Positions 19,937-27,847 of a stretch of 59,255 nucleotides of DNA are shown in pieces. Made by a program: the position numbers and the translations under genes. A model generated the notes under the pieces. That model did no database searches, was not told the origin of the DNA, and saw only the letters and a program-made list of their open reading frames with translations. The stretch is taken from positions 1 to 59,255 of the forward strand of contig NZ_VDMP01000022.1 of assembly GCF_006335005.1 (NCBI RefSeq). Reading direction: 5' to 3'. This stretch comes from Nocardioides albidus. GTDB taxonomy: Bacteria; Actinomycetota; Actinomycetes; Propionibacteriales; Nocardioidaceae. How positions within the stretch are numbered: the stretch's first letter is position 1; the number at the start of each line of letters is the position of its first letter.

Positions 19937-20431
19937 GTGGCCGTCAAGATTCGTCTGAAGCGCCTGGGCAAGGTCCGGGTCCCGCAGTACCGCATCGTCA
20001 TCGTCGACTCGCGCAAGAAGCGCGACGGCGCGGTGATCGAGGAGATCGGCAAGTACCACCCCAAGGAGGACCCGTCGTACATCGACGTCGTCTCCGAGCG
20101 GGCGCAGTACTGGCTGGGCGTCGGCGCGCAGCCGTCGGAGGCCGTCGAGGCCATCCTCAAGGTCACCGGTGACTGGCAGAAGTTCAAGGGCATCGACGGC
20201 GCCGAGGGCACCCTCAAGGTCAAGGAGCCCAAGCGCGCCAAGCTCGACATCTTCAACGAGGCCCTCAAGGAGGCCGCCAACGAGCCCAAGGGCGCCGCGG
20301 TGACCGCCAAGAAGTCCGAGAAGAAGGCCAAGTCGGAGCCGGCCGAGGAGAAGGTCGAGACGGAGGCGCCCGCCGAGGCCGCCGCCGAGGAGACCCCGGC
20401 CGAGCCGGCCGCCGAGAACGCCGAGGCCTGA
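19937..20431 (+). CDS. rpsP: 30S ribosomal protein S16
   Basis: The first 80 or so residues ([25 protein letters not shown]) are S16. The product is 164 residues, far longer than the roughly 80-90 of the S16 core; the tail is Lys-rich then Glu/Ala/Pro-rich, a low-complexity extension common in actinobacterial S16. GTG start 19937 follows AAGGAGA by about ten bases. It leads the cluster rpsP-khpA-rimM-trmD, matching the classical S16 operon. The 196-bp leader (19741-19936) has no gene. Confidence 0.96.
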   Translation: MAVKIRLKRLGKVRVPQYRIVIVDSRKKRDGAVIEEIGKYHPKEDPSYIDVVSERAQYWLGVGAQPSEAVEAILKVTGDWQKFKGIDGAEGTLKVKEPKRAKLDIFNEALKEAANEPKGAAVTAKKSEKKAKSEPAEEKVETEAPAEAAAEETPAEPAAENAEA

Positions 20432-20435
20432 GCCG

Positions 20436-20675
20436 ATGCTGGCCGACGCGCTGGAGCACCTCGTCCGCGGAGTGGTCGACCACCCCGACGACGTGGTCGT
20501 GCGCGACAAGCAGCTGCGCCGCGGCTCCGTGCTCGAGGTCCGGGTGCACCCCGACGACCTCGGCAAGGTGATCGGCCGGAGCGGTCGCACGGCGACCGCC
20601 TTCCGCACCGTGATCTCCGCGATCGCCGGCAACAGCAGCACCCGGGTCGACTTCGTCGACACCGACAGGCGCTGA
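20436..20675 (+). CDS. khpA: KH-domain RNA-binding protein KhpA
   Basis: A 79-residue single KH domain with the GxxG loop IGRSGRTA in the RNA-binding site, at the usual place between rpsP and rimM. KhpA-type proteins bind many RNAs and, with a Jag/KhpB partner in other bacteria, affect cell elongation. It starts four bases after the rpsP stop, so co-expression is near certain. Confidence 0.93.
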   Translation: MLADALEHLVRGVVDHPDDVVVRDKQLRRGSVLEVRVHPDDLGKVIGRSGRTATAFRTVISAIAGNSSTRVDFVDTDRR

Positions 20676-20749
20676 GCAACACGCATCACGACGACGGGCG
20701 CTGCCATCATGGCGGCGCCCGTCGTTCATTTCCGCAGGGGAGGACAGCA

Positions 20750-21328
20750 GTGGTGGTCTCGACAGGCTCGACCAGCGACGGCTCGATCGAGGTCGTGGTC
20801 GGCCGGATCGGCAAGCCGCACGGCATCCGCGGCGAGGTCACCGTCGACGTGCGCACCGACGAGCCGGACCGCAGGTACGCCGACGGCGCCGTGCTGCTCG
20901 CCGAGGCGCCCCGCGGATCGGCGTTCTCGGCCCGCACCCTCACCGTCGGCCGCACCCGGTGGCACCAGGGCGTGCTCCTCGCGACGTTCGCCGAGCTGAC
21001 CGACCGCACCGCGGCCGAGTCCGCGCGCGGAGTGGTGCTGCGGGCCGTCGTACCCGCCGACGAGACGCCGGAGGACCCCGACGAGTTCTACGACCACCAG
21101 CTCATCGGCTTGGCGGCCTACGACGTCGACGGCACCCACCTCGGCGAGGTCGCCGGCCTCACCCACGGCGCCCAGGACCTGCTGCGGATCCGGACCCTGG
21201 ACCGCCGCGAGGCGCTGGTCCCGTTCGTCAGCGCGCTGGTGCCGGAGGTCGACGTGGCCGGCGGCCGGGTCGTGATCGCCGACCGGCCCGGCCTGGTCAC
21301 GCCCTTCCCGGAGGAGGACGAGGGGTGA
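20750..21328 (+). CDS. rimM: 16S rRNA processing protein RimM
   Basis: RimM assists maturation of the 30S head and binds S19. The 192-residue protein shows the N-terminal domain ([23 protein letters not shown]) and the PRC-barrel domain ([23 protein letters not shown], then [13 protein letters not shown]). Start GTG 20750 follows AGGGGAGGA; the first dozen residues (Val-Ser-Thr-Gly-Ser) are non-conserved, so a slightly later start is possible. The stop overlaps trmD as GTGA. Confidence 0.95.
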   Translation: MVVSTGSTSDGSIEVVVGRIGKPHGIRGEVTVDVRTDEPDRRYADGAVLLAEAPRGSAFSARTLTVGRTRWHQGVLLATFAELTDRTAAESARGVVLRAVVPADETPEDPDEFYDHQLIGLAAYDVDGTHLGEVAGLTHGAQDLLRIRTLDRREALVPFVSALVPEVDVAGGRVVIADRPGLVTPFPEEDEG

Positions 21329-22494
21329 GGCTCGACTACCTCACGATCTTCCCCGGCTTCTTCGCCCCCCTCGAGCTGTCCCTGCCCGGCAAGGCTGCCG
21401 ACAAGGGTCTGCTCGCCTTCGGCGTCCACGACCTGCGCACCTGGACCCACGACCGGCACCGCACCGTCGACGACACCCCGTACGGCGGCGGAGCGGGCAT
21501 GGTGATGAGGCCGGAGCCGTGGGGCGAGGCGTTCGACGAGCTGGTCAGGGCGGGGTCGACCGGCGCTGAGCGCACCACCATCGTCTTCACGACCCCGTCG
21601 GGCGAGCCCTTCGACCAGCGCCTCGCCGAGGAGCTGGCCACCCGCGAGCACCTCCTGTTCGCCTGCGGCCGCTACGAGGGCATCGACCAGCGGGTGATCG
21701 ACCACGCCCGCGGGGTCGCCGAGGTCCGGGAGGTCAGCCTCGGGGACTACGTCCTCAACGGCGGCGAGGTCGCCGCGCTCGCGATCACCGAGGCCGTCGT
21801 CCGGCTCCTGCCGGGCTTCATGGGCAACGCCGCGTCGCTCGTCGAGGAGTCCCACGCCGCGGGGGGCCTGCTCGAGTACCCCGTCTACACCAAGCCGCCG
21901 CAGTGGCGCGGCCACGAGGTCCCGGCGGTGCTGCGTTCCGGCGACCACGGCAGGATCGCGGCCTGGCGCCACGACCAGGCCGTACGACGCACCGCCGAGC
22001 GCCGGCCCGACCTGTTGACGCCGTCCGTGCTGGACGACGGCACGCCGATCGTGCGCGCCACCGCGGGCGACGCCGGAGAGCTGCTGACACTCCAGCGCGC
22101 GTGCTGGGTGCAGGAGGCCCTGGCCAACGACATGCTCGACATCCCCGCCCTGCACGAGTCGCTCGACGACGTCCGCGCCTGGCTGGGGGAGTGGGACACC
22201 TGGGTCGTGCGCCGTGCGGGACGGCTGGTCGGCGCCGTGCGGGGACGGCTGGAGGGCGGCGACGCGTGGGACATCGGCCGGGTCATGGTGGCTCCCGACC
22301 TCCAGGGCAGCGGGCTCGGACGGGCTCTGCTGGAGCACATCCAGGCGGTGGCGCCGGCGGCAGCGACGTCGTACGTCCTGTTCACGGGCGCGGCGAGCGC
22401 ACGCAACCAGCAGATGTACAAGCGGGCCGGCTTCCGGCTGCGCCGCGACCTGCCCGCGCCGCCCGGCGCCGTCGTGCTGACCAAGCGACGCTGA
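21325..22494 (+). CDS. trmD: TrmD tRNA (m1G37) methyltransferase fused to a GNAT acetyltransferase
   Basis: A 389-residue fusion. Residues 1-235 are TrmD, which methylates G37 of tRNAs to prevent frameshifting: [28 protein letters not shown] and [15 protein letters not shown] form the knotted SAM site. Residues 241-389 are a GNAT N-acetyltransferase domain with the acetyl-CoA loop [16 protein letters not shown] (about 323-338) and the C-terminal [10 protein letters not shown]. The frame runs through with no stop or second start of merit between the parts. Ordinary TrmD is about 230-270 residues. The acetylation target is unknown. Confidence 0.92.
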   Translation: MRLDYLTIFPGFFAPLELSLPGKAADKGLLAFGVHDLRTWTHDRHRTVDDTPYGGGAGMVMRPEPWGEAFDELVRAGSTGAERTTIVFTTPSGEPFDQRLAEELATREHLLFACGRYEGIDQRVIDHARGVAEVREVSLGDYVLNGGEVAALAITEAVVRLLPGFMGNAASLVEESHAAGGLLEYPVYTKPPQWRGHEVPAVLRSGDHGRIAAWRHDQAVRRTAERRPDLLTPSVLDDGTPIVRATAGDAGELLTLQRACWVQEALANDMLDIPALHESLDDVRAWLGEWDTWVVRRAGRLVGAVRGRLEGGDAWDIGRVMVAPDLQGSGLGRALLEHIQAVAPAAATSYVLFTGAASARNQQMYKRAGFRLRRDLPAPPGAVVLTKRR

Positions 22495-22658
22495 CCTGAC
22501 GCTGACCTCGCGCTGATTTCCGGCGTCGCCGCCCGATGTGGGAAGATCGCTGGTCGGTGTCGCGGACGCTTCTGCCACAGGGGAACCGCCGACCGCGCGC
22601 CTCTCACCACCCACCACCACTACCGCGGCTGACCTGTGTGCACTCGCGAGGAGAAACC

Positions 22659-23021
22659 ATGAGCAACCCGAGCCCCGCCCTCGTCACCGAGCTGGGCAAC
22701 GCCGCCAAGCGCGACGACGTCCCCGACTTCCGCGCCGGCGACACCGTCAAGGTCCACGTCAAGGTCATCGAGGGCAACCGCTCCCGTGTCCAGATCTTCC
22801 AGGGCGTCGTGATCCGCATCCACGGCTCGGGCGTCGGGCGCACCTTCACCGTCCGCAAGGTCTCCTTCGGCGTCGGTGTCGAGCGGACCTTCCCGCTCCA
22901 CTCGCCGATCTTCGAGCAGATCGAGGTCGTCACCCGCGGTGACGTGCGCCGCGCGAAGCTCTACTACCTGCGCAACCTCACCGGCAAGAAGGCCAAGATC
23001 AAGGAGCGTCGCGAGATCTGA
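22659..23021 (+). CDS. rplS: 50S ribosomal protein L19
   Basis: A 120-residue L19 with [47 protein letters not shown] and the basic C-terminus [19 protein letters not shown]. It sits at the subunit interface of the ribosome. ATG is preceded by GAGGAGA. A 164-bp gap after trmD (22495-22658) could carry its own promoter or leader; I see no gene there. A strong terminator follows. Confidence 0.97.
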   Translation: MSNPSPALVTELGNAAKRDDVPDFRAGDTVKVHVKVIEGNRSRVQIFQGVVIRIHGSGVGRTFTVRKVSFGVGVERTFPLHSPIFEQIEVVTRGDVRRAKLYYLRNLTGKKAKIKERREI

Positions 23022-23057
23022 TCTCCCGCGTCCCGAGGTTCCGCGAACCTCGTCCTC

Positions 23058-23095
23058 GAAGGCCCGACCTCCTGGTCGGGCCTTCGTGCTTTCCC
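23058..23095 (+). terminator. Intrinsic terminator after rplS
   Basis: A perfect 12-bp stem (23058-23069 with 23074-23085) closes a TCCT tetraloop and is followed by GTGCTTTCCC. It ends the rpsP-to-rplS transcription unit. Confidence 0.85.
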
Positions 23096-23110
23096 GCTGG
23101 GCCCTGTCCC

Positions 23111-23116
23111 TAGACT
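23111..23116 (+). promoter_or_regulatory. -10 hexamer for a leaderless lepB transcript
   Basis: TAGACT, seven bases, then GTG 23124. There is no ribosome binding site in between. Confidence 0.6.
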
Positions 23117-23123
23117 CCAGTTC

Positions 23124-23993
23124 GTGACGACCGACGACACCGCACCGGACTCCGCCGCCGAGGTCCCCGACCCCGAGGCGACCCACCGAGCGGGCTCCCG
23201 GTCCTCCTCCGCCTCGCGCAAGCACCTGCCGGTGTGGCAGGAGAGCATCCTGCTGCTCGCGGTGGCGCTCGGCCTGGCGATCCTGATCAAGGCCCTGTTC
23301 GTGCAGGCGTTCTACATCCCCTCGGAGTCGATGGAGCCGGGCCTGGTCGAGAACGACCGGATCCTGGTCCAGAAGGTCTCCTACTGGTTCGGCGGCGCCC
23401 CGCAGCGCGGCGACGTCATCGTGTTCGAGGACCCCGACCAGTGGCTGGGGCCGGCCGACAGCCAGGGACCGACCGGGTTCGCGAACCTGCTCTCCAAGGT
23501 CGGCCTCTACCCGACCGGCGGGCACCTCGTGAAGCGGGTCATCGGCACCGAGGGCGACGTCGTGCAGTGCTGTGACGAACTGGGTCGGATCAAGGTCAAC
23601 GGCAAGGCGATCGACGAGACCGCCTTCCTCGGCAAGGACCCCGGCTCGTGCGATGCGCCGCTCGAGGCCGACCTCACCGAGCCCGGGTCCGCGTTCGCCC
23701 GGCCCTGCGACTGGACGATCGGCCCGATCCCGGCCGGGAAGCTCCTCGTGCTCGGCGACAACCGCGGTCACTCCGCCGACTCGCGCGCCCACTTGTGCGG
23801 GCCCGAGGAGGACCCGTGCACGAAGAGTCCCTGGGTCGACACCCGGCTGGTGGTCGGCAAGGTCTTCACGCTGATCTGGCCGCGCGACCGGTGGCGCTGG
23901 GTCACCCGCCCCGAGGTCTTCGACGCCGTCCCCGACAGCCCGCCGGCCGACGTCCTGAAGAGGGCGAAGAAGCTCGACGCCGTTCCCGGCTAG
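23124..23993 (+). CDS. lepB: Signal peptidase I
   Basis: Cleaves signal peptides of exported proteins on the outer face of the membrane. The 289-residue protein has an acidic, Ser-rich cytoplasmic N-terminus, one transmembrane helix (about residues 40-62), the Ser nucleophile in PSESMEPG (Ser69), the general-base Lys in HLVKRVIG (Lys137), and the GDNRGHSADSR box. An insert near residues 105-135 and a Cys-containing loop (CCDEL, CDAP, CDW) are typical of actinobacterial enzymes. GTG start, leaderless by position. It is followed by an unusual palindromic element. Confidence 0.95.
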   Translation: MTTDDTAPDSAAEVPDPEATHRAGSRSSSASRKHLPVWQESILLLAVALGLAILIKALFVQAFYIPSESMEPGLVENDRILVQKVSYWFGGAPQRGDVIVFEDPDQWLGPADSQGPTGFANLLSKVGLYPTGGHLVKRVIGTEGDVVQCCDELGRIKVNGKAIDETAFLGKDPGSCDAPLEADLTEPGSAFARPCDWTIGPIPAGKLLVLGDNRGHSADSRAHLCGPEEDPCTKSPWVDTRLVVGKVFTLIWPRDRWRWVTRPEVFDAVPDSPPADVLKRAKKLDAVPG

Positions 23994-24001
23994 TCGGTCG
24001 T

Positions 24002-24167
24002 CTAGATGAGTTGTTCCAAGGGCTCGCACGCTGCGCGACGCTCACCACGCACGCCGGCGGCGTTGCAGACGCTCGACGTGCACCCAGCATGCCTTCGCGC
24101 CTGCGCCTTGCCAGCGCACGCGTTGAGCGCCGCTCGCTTGCACGATCCCTTGGAACAACTCATCTAG
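24002..24167. repeat. 166-bp palindromic (MITE-like) element
   Basis: The two ends are a perfect 21-bp inverted repeat (24002-24022 and 24147-24167), beginning CTAGATGAG and its complement. The inner arms continue with partial complementarity, so the whole element could fold into one long imperfect hairpin. It fills almost the entire lepB-rnhB gap, encodes nothing convincing, and has palindromic CTAG at each outer end. It could be a non-autonomous transposable element or a structured RNA; it could also act as a terminator for lepB. Confidence 0.75.
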
Positions 24168-24202
24168 CCTGGATGCAGGACCGGCCAAGGAGGAGTCAGG
24201 GC

Positions 24203-24877
24203 ATGTCGACGCTGCCCCGAGGAGCGACCGTACGGCGCGACGCCGGGCTCTACGGCTACGAGCGGGCCCTGCGCCGGCACGGGTTCGAGCCGATCGCGGG
24301 GGTCGACGAGGCGGGGCGCGGCGCCTGTGCCGGACCGCTCGTCGCGGGCGCCGCGATCCTGCCTGCCGGCAAGGCGGGCGTCATCCCCGGCCTCGCCGAC
24401 TCCAAGCTGCTGACCCCCGCCGCCCGGGAGCGGTGCTACCACCAGATCGTCAAGCGCGCGCTGGCCTGGTCGGTCGTCGTGATCTCGCACGACGAGTGCG
24501 ACCGGCTCGGCATGCACGTCGCCAACGTCGAGGCGCTGCGGCGTGCGGTGGCGAAGCTGTCGCTGCCGGCGTCGTACGTCCTCACCGACGGGTTCCCCGT
24601 CGACGGTCTCGGCGTCCCCGGCCTCGCCGTGTGGAAGGGCGACCGGGTGGCGGCCTGTGTCGCGGCCGCCTCGGTGCTGGCCAAGGTCACCCGGGACCGG
24701 ATCATGACCGACCTCGACGAGCACTGGCCCGCCTACGACTTCCGGACCCACAAGGGCTACATCACCGCGACCCACACGGCGGCTCTCGAGCAGCACGGAC
24801 CCTCGCCGATCCACCGGATGCGCTTCGTCAACGTACGCCGAGCCGCCGGGCTCGAGCCGCTGCCGGTCGAGCCGTAG
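24203..24877 (+). CDS. rnhB: Ribonuclease HII
   Basis: Removes ribonucleotides from RNA-DNA hybrids. The 224-residue protein has the DEAGRG catalytic motif at residues 35-40, LADSKLLTPAARE, the conserved ACVAAASVLAKVTRD, and YDFRTHKGYIT. The ATG follows AAGGAGGA by eight bases, a strong ribosome binding site that fixes the start. It begins just after the palindromic element; a TAGCCT within the element's right edge may serve as its -10. Confidence 0.95.
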   Translation: MSTLPRGATVRRDAGLYGYERALRRHGFEPIAGVDEAGRGACAGPLVAGAAILPAGKAGVIPGLADSKLLTPAARERCYHQIVKRALAWSVVVISHDECDRLGMHVANVEALRRAVAKLSLPASYVLTDGFPVDGLGVPGLAVWKGDRVAACVAAASVLAKVTRDRIMTDLDEHWPAYDFRTHKGYITATHTAALEQHGPSPIHRMRFVNVRRAAGLEPLPVEP

Positions 24878-24899
24878 GTCCCGGTTGACGGCGGGGGAC

Positions 24900-24905
24900 T
24901 AGAGT
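24900..24905 (+). promoter_or_regulatory. -10 hexamer for a leaderless DUF2469 transcript
   Basis: TAGAGT, seven bases, then GTG 24913. Confidence 0.6.
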
Positions 24906-24912
24906 CGGGCCC

Positions 24913-25221
24913 GTGAGTGCCGAGGAGCTCGAGAAGTACGAGACCGAGCAGGAGCTGAACCTCTACCGGGAGTACCGCGACGTCGTCGGCATCTTCAAGT
25001 ACGTCGTCGAGACCGACCGCCGCTTCTACCTGTGCAACTCGGTCGACGTGAAGGCCCGGTCCGAGGGCGGTGACGTCTTCTTCGAGGTCACCATCGCCGA
25101 CGCCTGGGTGTGGGACATGTACCGCCCCGCCCGGTTCGCGAAGAACGTCAAGGTGCTCACGTTCAAGGACGTGAACGTCGAGGAGCTCGCGACCTCCGAC
25201 CTGGAGCTGCCGAAGAGCTGA
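24913..25221 (+). CDS. DUF2469 family protein
   Basis: A 102-residue acidic/aromatic protein (SAEELEKYETEQELNLYREYRDVVGIFKYVVETDRRFYLCN) that is highly conserved in Actinobacteria and nearly always follows rnhB. No function is known. The conserved block runs the full length, so the GTG start is secure. It is likely a leaderless transcript. Confidence 0.9.
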   Translation: MSAEELEKYETEQELNLYREYRDVVGIFKYVVETDRRFYLCNSVDVKARSEGGDVFFEVTIADAWVWDMYRPARFAKNVKVLTFKDVNVEELATSDLELPKS

Positions 25222-25241
25222 GCGCCTCCGCGGACCGCCCG

Positions 25242-26525
25242 CTACTGGTCGAGGCGCAGGTCCGAGGGCGCCGGCTTCCAGTTCTGGTCCGGGACGTAGG
25301 ACGCCTCCAGGCAGGACGGGTTGCCCGCCATGGTGAGGTCCTTCACCACGATCGCCGCGTGGAACATGGACGCACAGCCGTTGCCGTTCATCTCGAGCGT
25401 GCCGCTCTTGGCGTAGATCGTTCCGGTGAATCCGGCGCCGCCGTTGCCGGTCAGCCGCAGGGTCGAGGCGCTGTTGCGGTCGTACACGATCGCCAGGCCG
25501 GCCAGGGGACCGGTCGTCGGCGCCGTGATGGCCAGGGTGCCGTTGCCCGAGGCGTCGAGCGTCGCGCCCTGCTCGCCCGGGACGCAGGCACGCGGGGCTC
25601 CGTAGCTCGAGCACGTCAGATAGAGCGTGACGCCGGTCCCCTGCAGCACGGTCACGTCGTTGCCCGCCAGGTCCCAGATCCCGTCGGTGACGACGTACAG
25701 CCCGGCAGGCAGGGTGCACACCTTGCCGCGCATGTTGATGCCGGAGTAGATGCCCGGACCCGGCGGACAGGAGTCGACGGGGGTGCGGCGGATCAGTCCA
25801 CTCATGTCCGGGGGAAGGGCGAGCGTGGCCAACGGGTCCTGGATCGCGGGATACCCGGTCAACGGGTTGGGCGTGTAGTTCGCCATCGCGCCCGACGCCG
25901 TGCCCTCGACGGTGATCTTGCCGTCGGTGGCGACCAGGCCGTTGCTGCTGATCTCGACGCTGCCGTTGAAGTGGATGTTGCCGCCGTGGATGGTGGCGTC
26001 GCCGTTCTGCAGATCGTGGGTCGTGCCGCTCCCGAGCACGCACAGCGCGCAGTCGAGACTCCCGCCCGGGTTGATCGTCGCGCGGGCCGAGGTGGCGATC
26101 GTGAACCGGTCCACCCCCGCCAGGGACGCGAAGGCGGTCGCCACCCTGCGACTGGGCATCCTGACCCGCACCCTCGTCGGTCTGGTGGCGCTGTCGAAGG
26201 AGACGCAGGGGGAGGAGTCCGGCGTGTAGGCGAGGTGGCCCGGGTCCGTGCACCCGCTCCAGTCGGCCGCCGTGACGCCGAAGTTGGCCGCCGCATAGTC
26301 CTTCGCGGCCGCGACCGCCGCGGTGACCTGCGGCGCCCCGGCGGCGTCGTACATCACGTTGCCGGCGGCGAGGGCCGAGGCGTCGGCAGCGTTCTGCGAG
26401 TCGCCCCGCGTGTGCCAGGCCATGCCGAGATCGAGGACCAGTCCGGCCGCGAGCACCAGCACCACCCCCAACAGGGCGGCCAACACCGCCACCGCTCCGC
26501 GCTGGTCCGGTCGGCGCCGGCTCAC
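25242..26525 (-). CDS. TadG-like pilus/secretion protein with beta-rich domain
   Basis: A 427-residue protein with an N-terminal TadE/G-type anchor: RRRPDQRGAVAVLAALLGVVLVLAAGLVLDLGMAW, then SQNAADASALAAGN, the hallmark of TadG-like minor pilin proteins. The rest is a Gly/Asn/Thr-rich, probably beta-helical or adhesive domain (NGDATIHGGNIHFNGS, LDASGNGTLAI) with several Cys pairs. GTG 26525 overlaps the upstream TadE stop as GTGA; in-frame GTGs at 26531 and 26534 are alternatives. Likely on the cell surface. No tad ATPase or prepilin peptidase genes are nearby. Confidence 0.75.
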   Translation of the reverse strand: MSRRRPDQRGAVAVLAALLGVVLVLAAGLVLDLGMAWHTRGDSQNAADASALAAGNVMYDAAGAPQVTAAVAAAKDYAAANFGVTAADWSGCTDPGHLAYTPDSSPCVSFDSATRPTRVRVRMPSRRVATAFASLAGVDRFTIATSARATINPGGSLDCALCVLGSGTTHDLQNGDATIHGGNIHFNGSVEISSNGLVATDGKITVEGTASGAMANYTPNPLTGYPAIQDPLATLALPPDMSGLIRRTPVDSCPPGPGIYSGINMRGKVCTLPAGLYVVTDGIWDLAGNDVTVLQGTGVTLYLTCSSYGAPRACVPGEQGATLDASGNGTLAITAPTTGPLAGLAIVYDRNSASTLRLTGNGGAGFTGTIYAKSGTLEMNGNGCASMFHAAIVVKDLTMAGNPSCLEASYVPDQNWKPAPSDLRLDQ

Positions 26526-27022
26526 ACGCACCACGACCAGTCCAGGCCCGAGGGCAGCGTCTCGGTGACGCCGGTGCCCGAGGGCGCGGGCAGCGCCTGC
26601 TCGATCGACATGCGCAGATCCGCCCTGACATAGCCGTCGTTCGGCATGGGGAGGATGCCGAACGTGCTGGGCGAGCGGACCAGGACGCACAGGTGGAGGG
26701 GCTTGCCCTTCGCCCATCCCTCGGGCGCCGCGACCTTGACGTAGGTGCCGGCGGGAGCGCCACCGATCATCGCCTCGGTCGTGCAGGCGACCTCGACCCA
26801 CCCGGGTGTGGTGCAACCGCCGGCGGCGCGGTGGACGACGGCCATCCTCGCCGCCTCGCGGACACCCTGATCGGCGTTGAGCGAGGCGTTGAAGTAGAGA
26901 CCGTACTGCAGGATCCCGAACAGGAGGGGGATCAGCACGACGCTGACGAGGGCGAACTCGACCGCCGCGGCGCCACGATCACCTGCGTCGCGGACGCGCC
27001 CGAACGGTCGCGCCAGAACCAT
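26522..27022 (-). CDS. TadE family pilin-like protein
   Basis: A 166-residue TadE-like protein: DRGAAAVEFALVSVVLIPLLFGILQYGLYFNASL is the TadE hydrophobic segment with the conserved Glu, followed by a Cys-containing extracellular part (CTTPGWVEVACTTEAM). TadE proteins are minor pseudopilins of Flp/Tad pili. It is coupled to the TadG-like gene. It is oriented away from a second TadE/TadG pair, with a 366-bp shared upstream region. Confidence 0.85.
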   Translation of the reverse strand: MVLARPFGRVRDAGDRGAAAVEFALVSVVLIPLLFGILQYGLYFNASLNADQGVREAARMAVVHRAAGGCTTPGWVEVACTTEAMIGGAPAGTYVKVAAPEGWAKGKPLHLCVLVRSPSTFGILPMPNDGYVRADLRMSIEQALPAPSGTGVTETLPSGLDWSWCV

Positions 27023-27388
27023 CTCACCCTCCCCCTGCCGGCCCGCCGAGCCGGGACATCCGTTTCGATTGTCGGCATGCCGGCGCCCGCTTCATAGCCT
27101 GATCCGACGCCAATCGCGTCCCGGCGGCAGATCGGTCCGAGAGCCCGGGTGGACCTGGCATCGGCTTGCCAGGGAGCCCGATCAGAACGGGTGATGGGCA
27201 CCAGGACCATCGTCCCGCTATCCGGAGCCATGCGCGCTCTAGTCCGAAGGGACTAGGGCCCGACGTACGTCCGAGTGGAATGCGCCGCGATTCGTTCCCA
27301 AGGGTGTCGAAGCATCATTACATTGAGGGCCGACGCCGCTCGGGAGTGTCATGGGAGCGTCTGGGAGCGATGGTGGGAGGGCCGACCG
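27023..27388. promoter_or_regulatory. Divergent promoter region between two TadE operons
   Basis: No gene is visible in these 366 bases. The region contains a perfect 7-bp inverted repeat with four-base spacer (CTAGTCC at 27239-27245, GGACTAG at 27250-27256), the size and type of box bound by NarL/LuxR-family response regulators. It is the best candidate for co-regulating both operons. An AT-richer stretch near 27310-27330 could hold the plus-strand promoter. Confidence 0.4.
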
Positions 27389-27847
27389 ATGGTGCGCTGC
27401 GCCCTGCGGAGACGCGAGTCGGGACGAGATCAGCGGGGAGCCGCGGCGGTCGAGTTCGCGCTGGTCGCGCCGCTGCTGATCATGCTGGTCTTCGGCATCA
27501 TCGGCTACGGCATGATGCTCTCGTTCCGCCAGACGCTCAGCCAGGCAGCGACGGAGGGGGCTCGCGCAGCCGCCGTCCAGCTCGACGGATCCAAACGGGA
27601 CGAGTCGGCCACTGCCGCGCTCGATGACGCCCTGGGCGCGCTGGAGGTCGGCGGCACGACCCTGGCCTGCGGCGAGGCACATGTCACGTGCGAGGTCGAC
27701 CCTCCCGTCTCCTGCGGCCCGGCGCAATGTGTCACGGTGACGGTCAGCTATCCGTACCGCGACCATCCGGTGGTGCCGACGCTTCCGTTCCTGGACCAGA
27801 CGCTGCCCGAGACCTTGACGTATTCGGCGACCGTGAGGGTGAGTTGA
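27389..27847 (+). CDS. TadE family pilin-like protein (second copy)
   Basis: A 152-residue TadE-like protein. DQRGAAAVEFALVAPLLIMLVFGIIGYGMML is the conserved anchor with Glu, then SQAATEGARAAAV. The C-terminal half has two Cys pairs (LACGEAHVTCEV, SCGPAQCV). ATG 27389 follows GGGAGG; it is preferred over the longer open frame from 27275. The stop overlaps the following ATG by one base (TGATG). Confidence 0.85.
   Translation: MVRCALRRRESGRDQRGAAAVEFALVAPLLIMLVFGIIGYGMMLSFRQTLSQAATEGARAAAVQLDGSKRDESATAALDDALGALEVGGTTLACGEAHVTCEVDPPVSCGPAQCVTVTVSYPYRDHPVVPTLPFLDQTLPETLTYSATVRVS

Noticed and set aside
23648..24202. Open frame crossing the palindromic element into rnhB
   Set aside because: It is an out-of-frame reading of lepB and the repeat; rnhB has a strong ribosome binding site before 24203.
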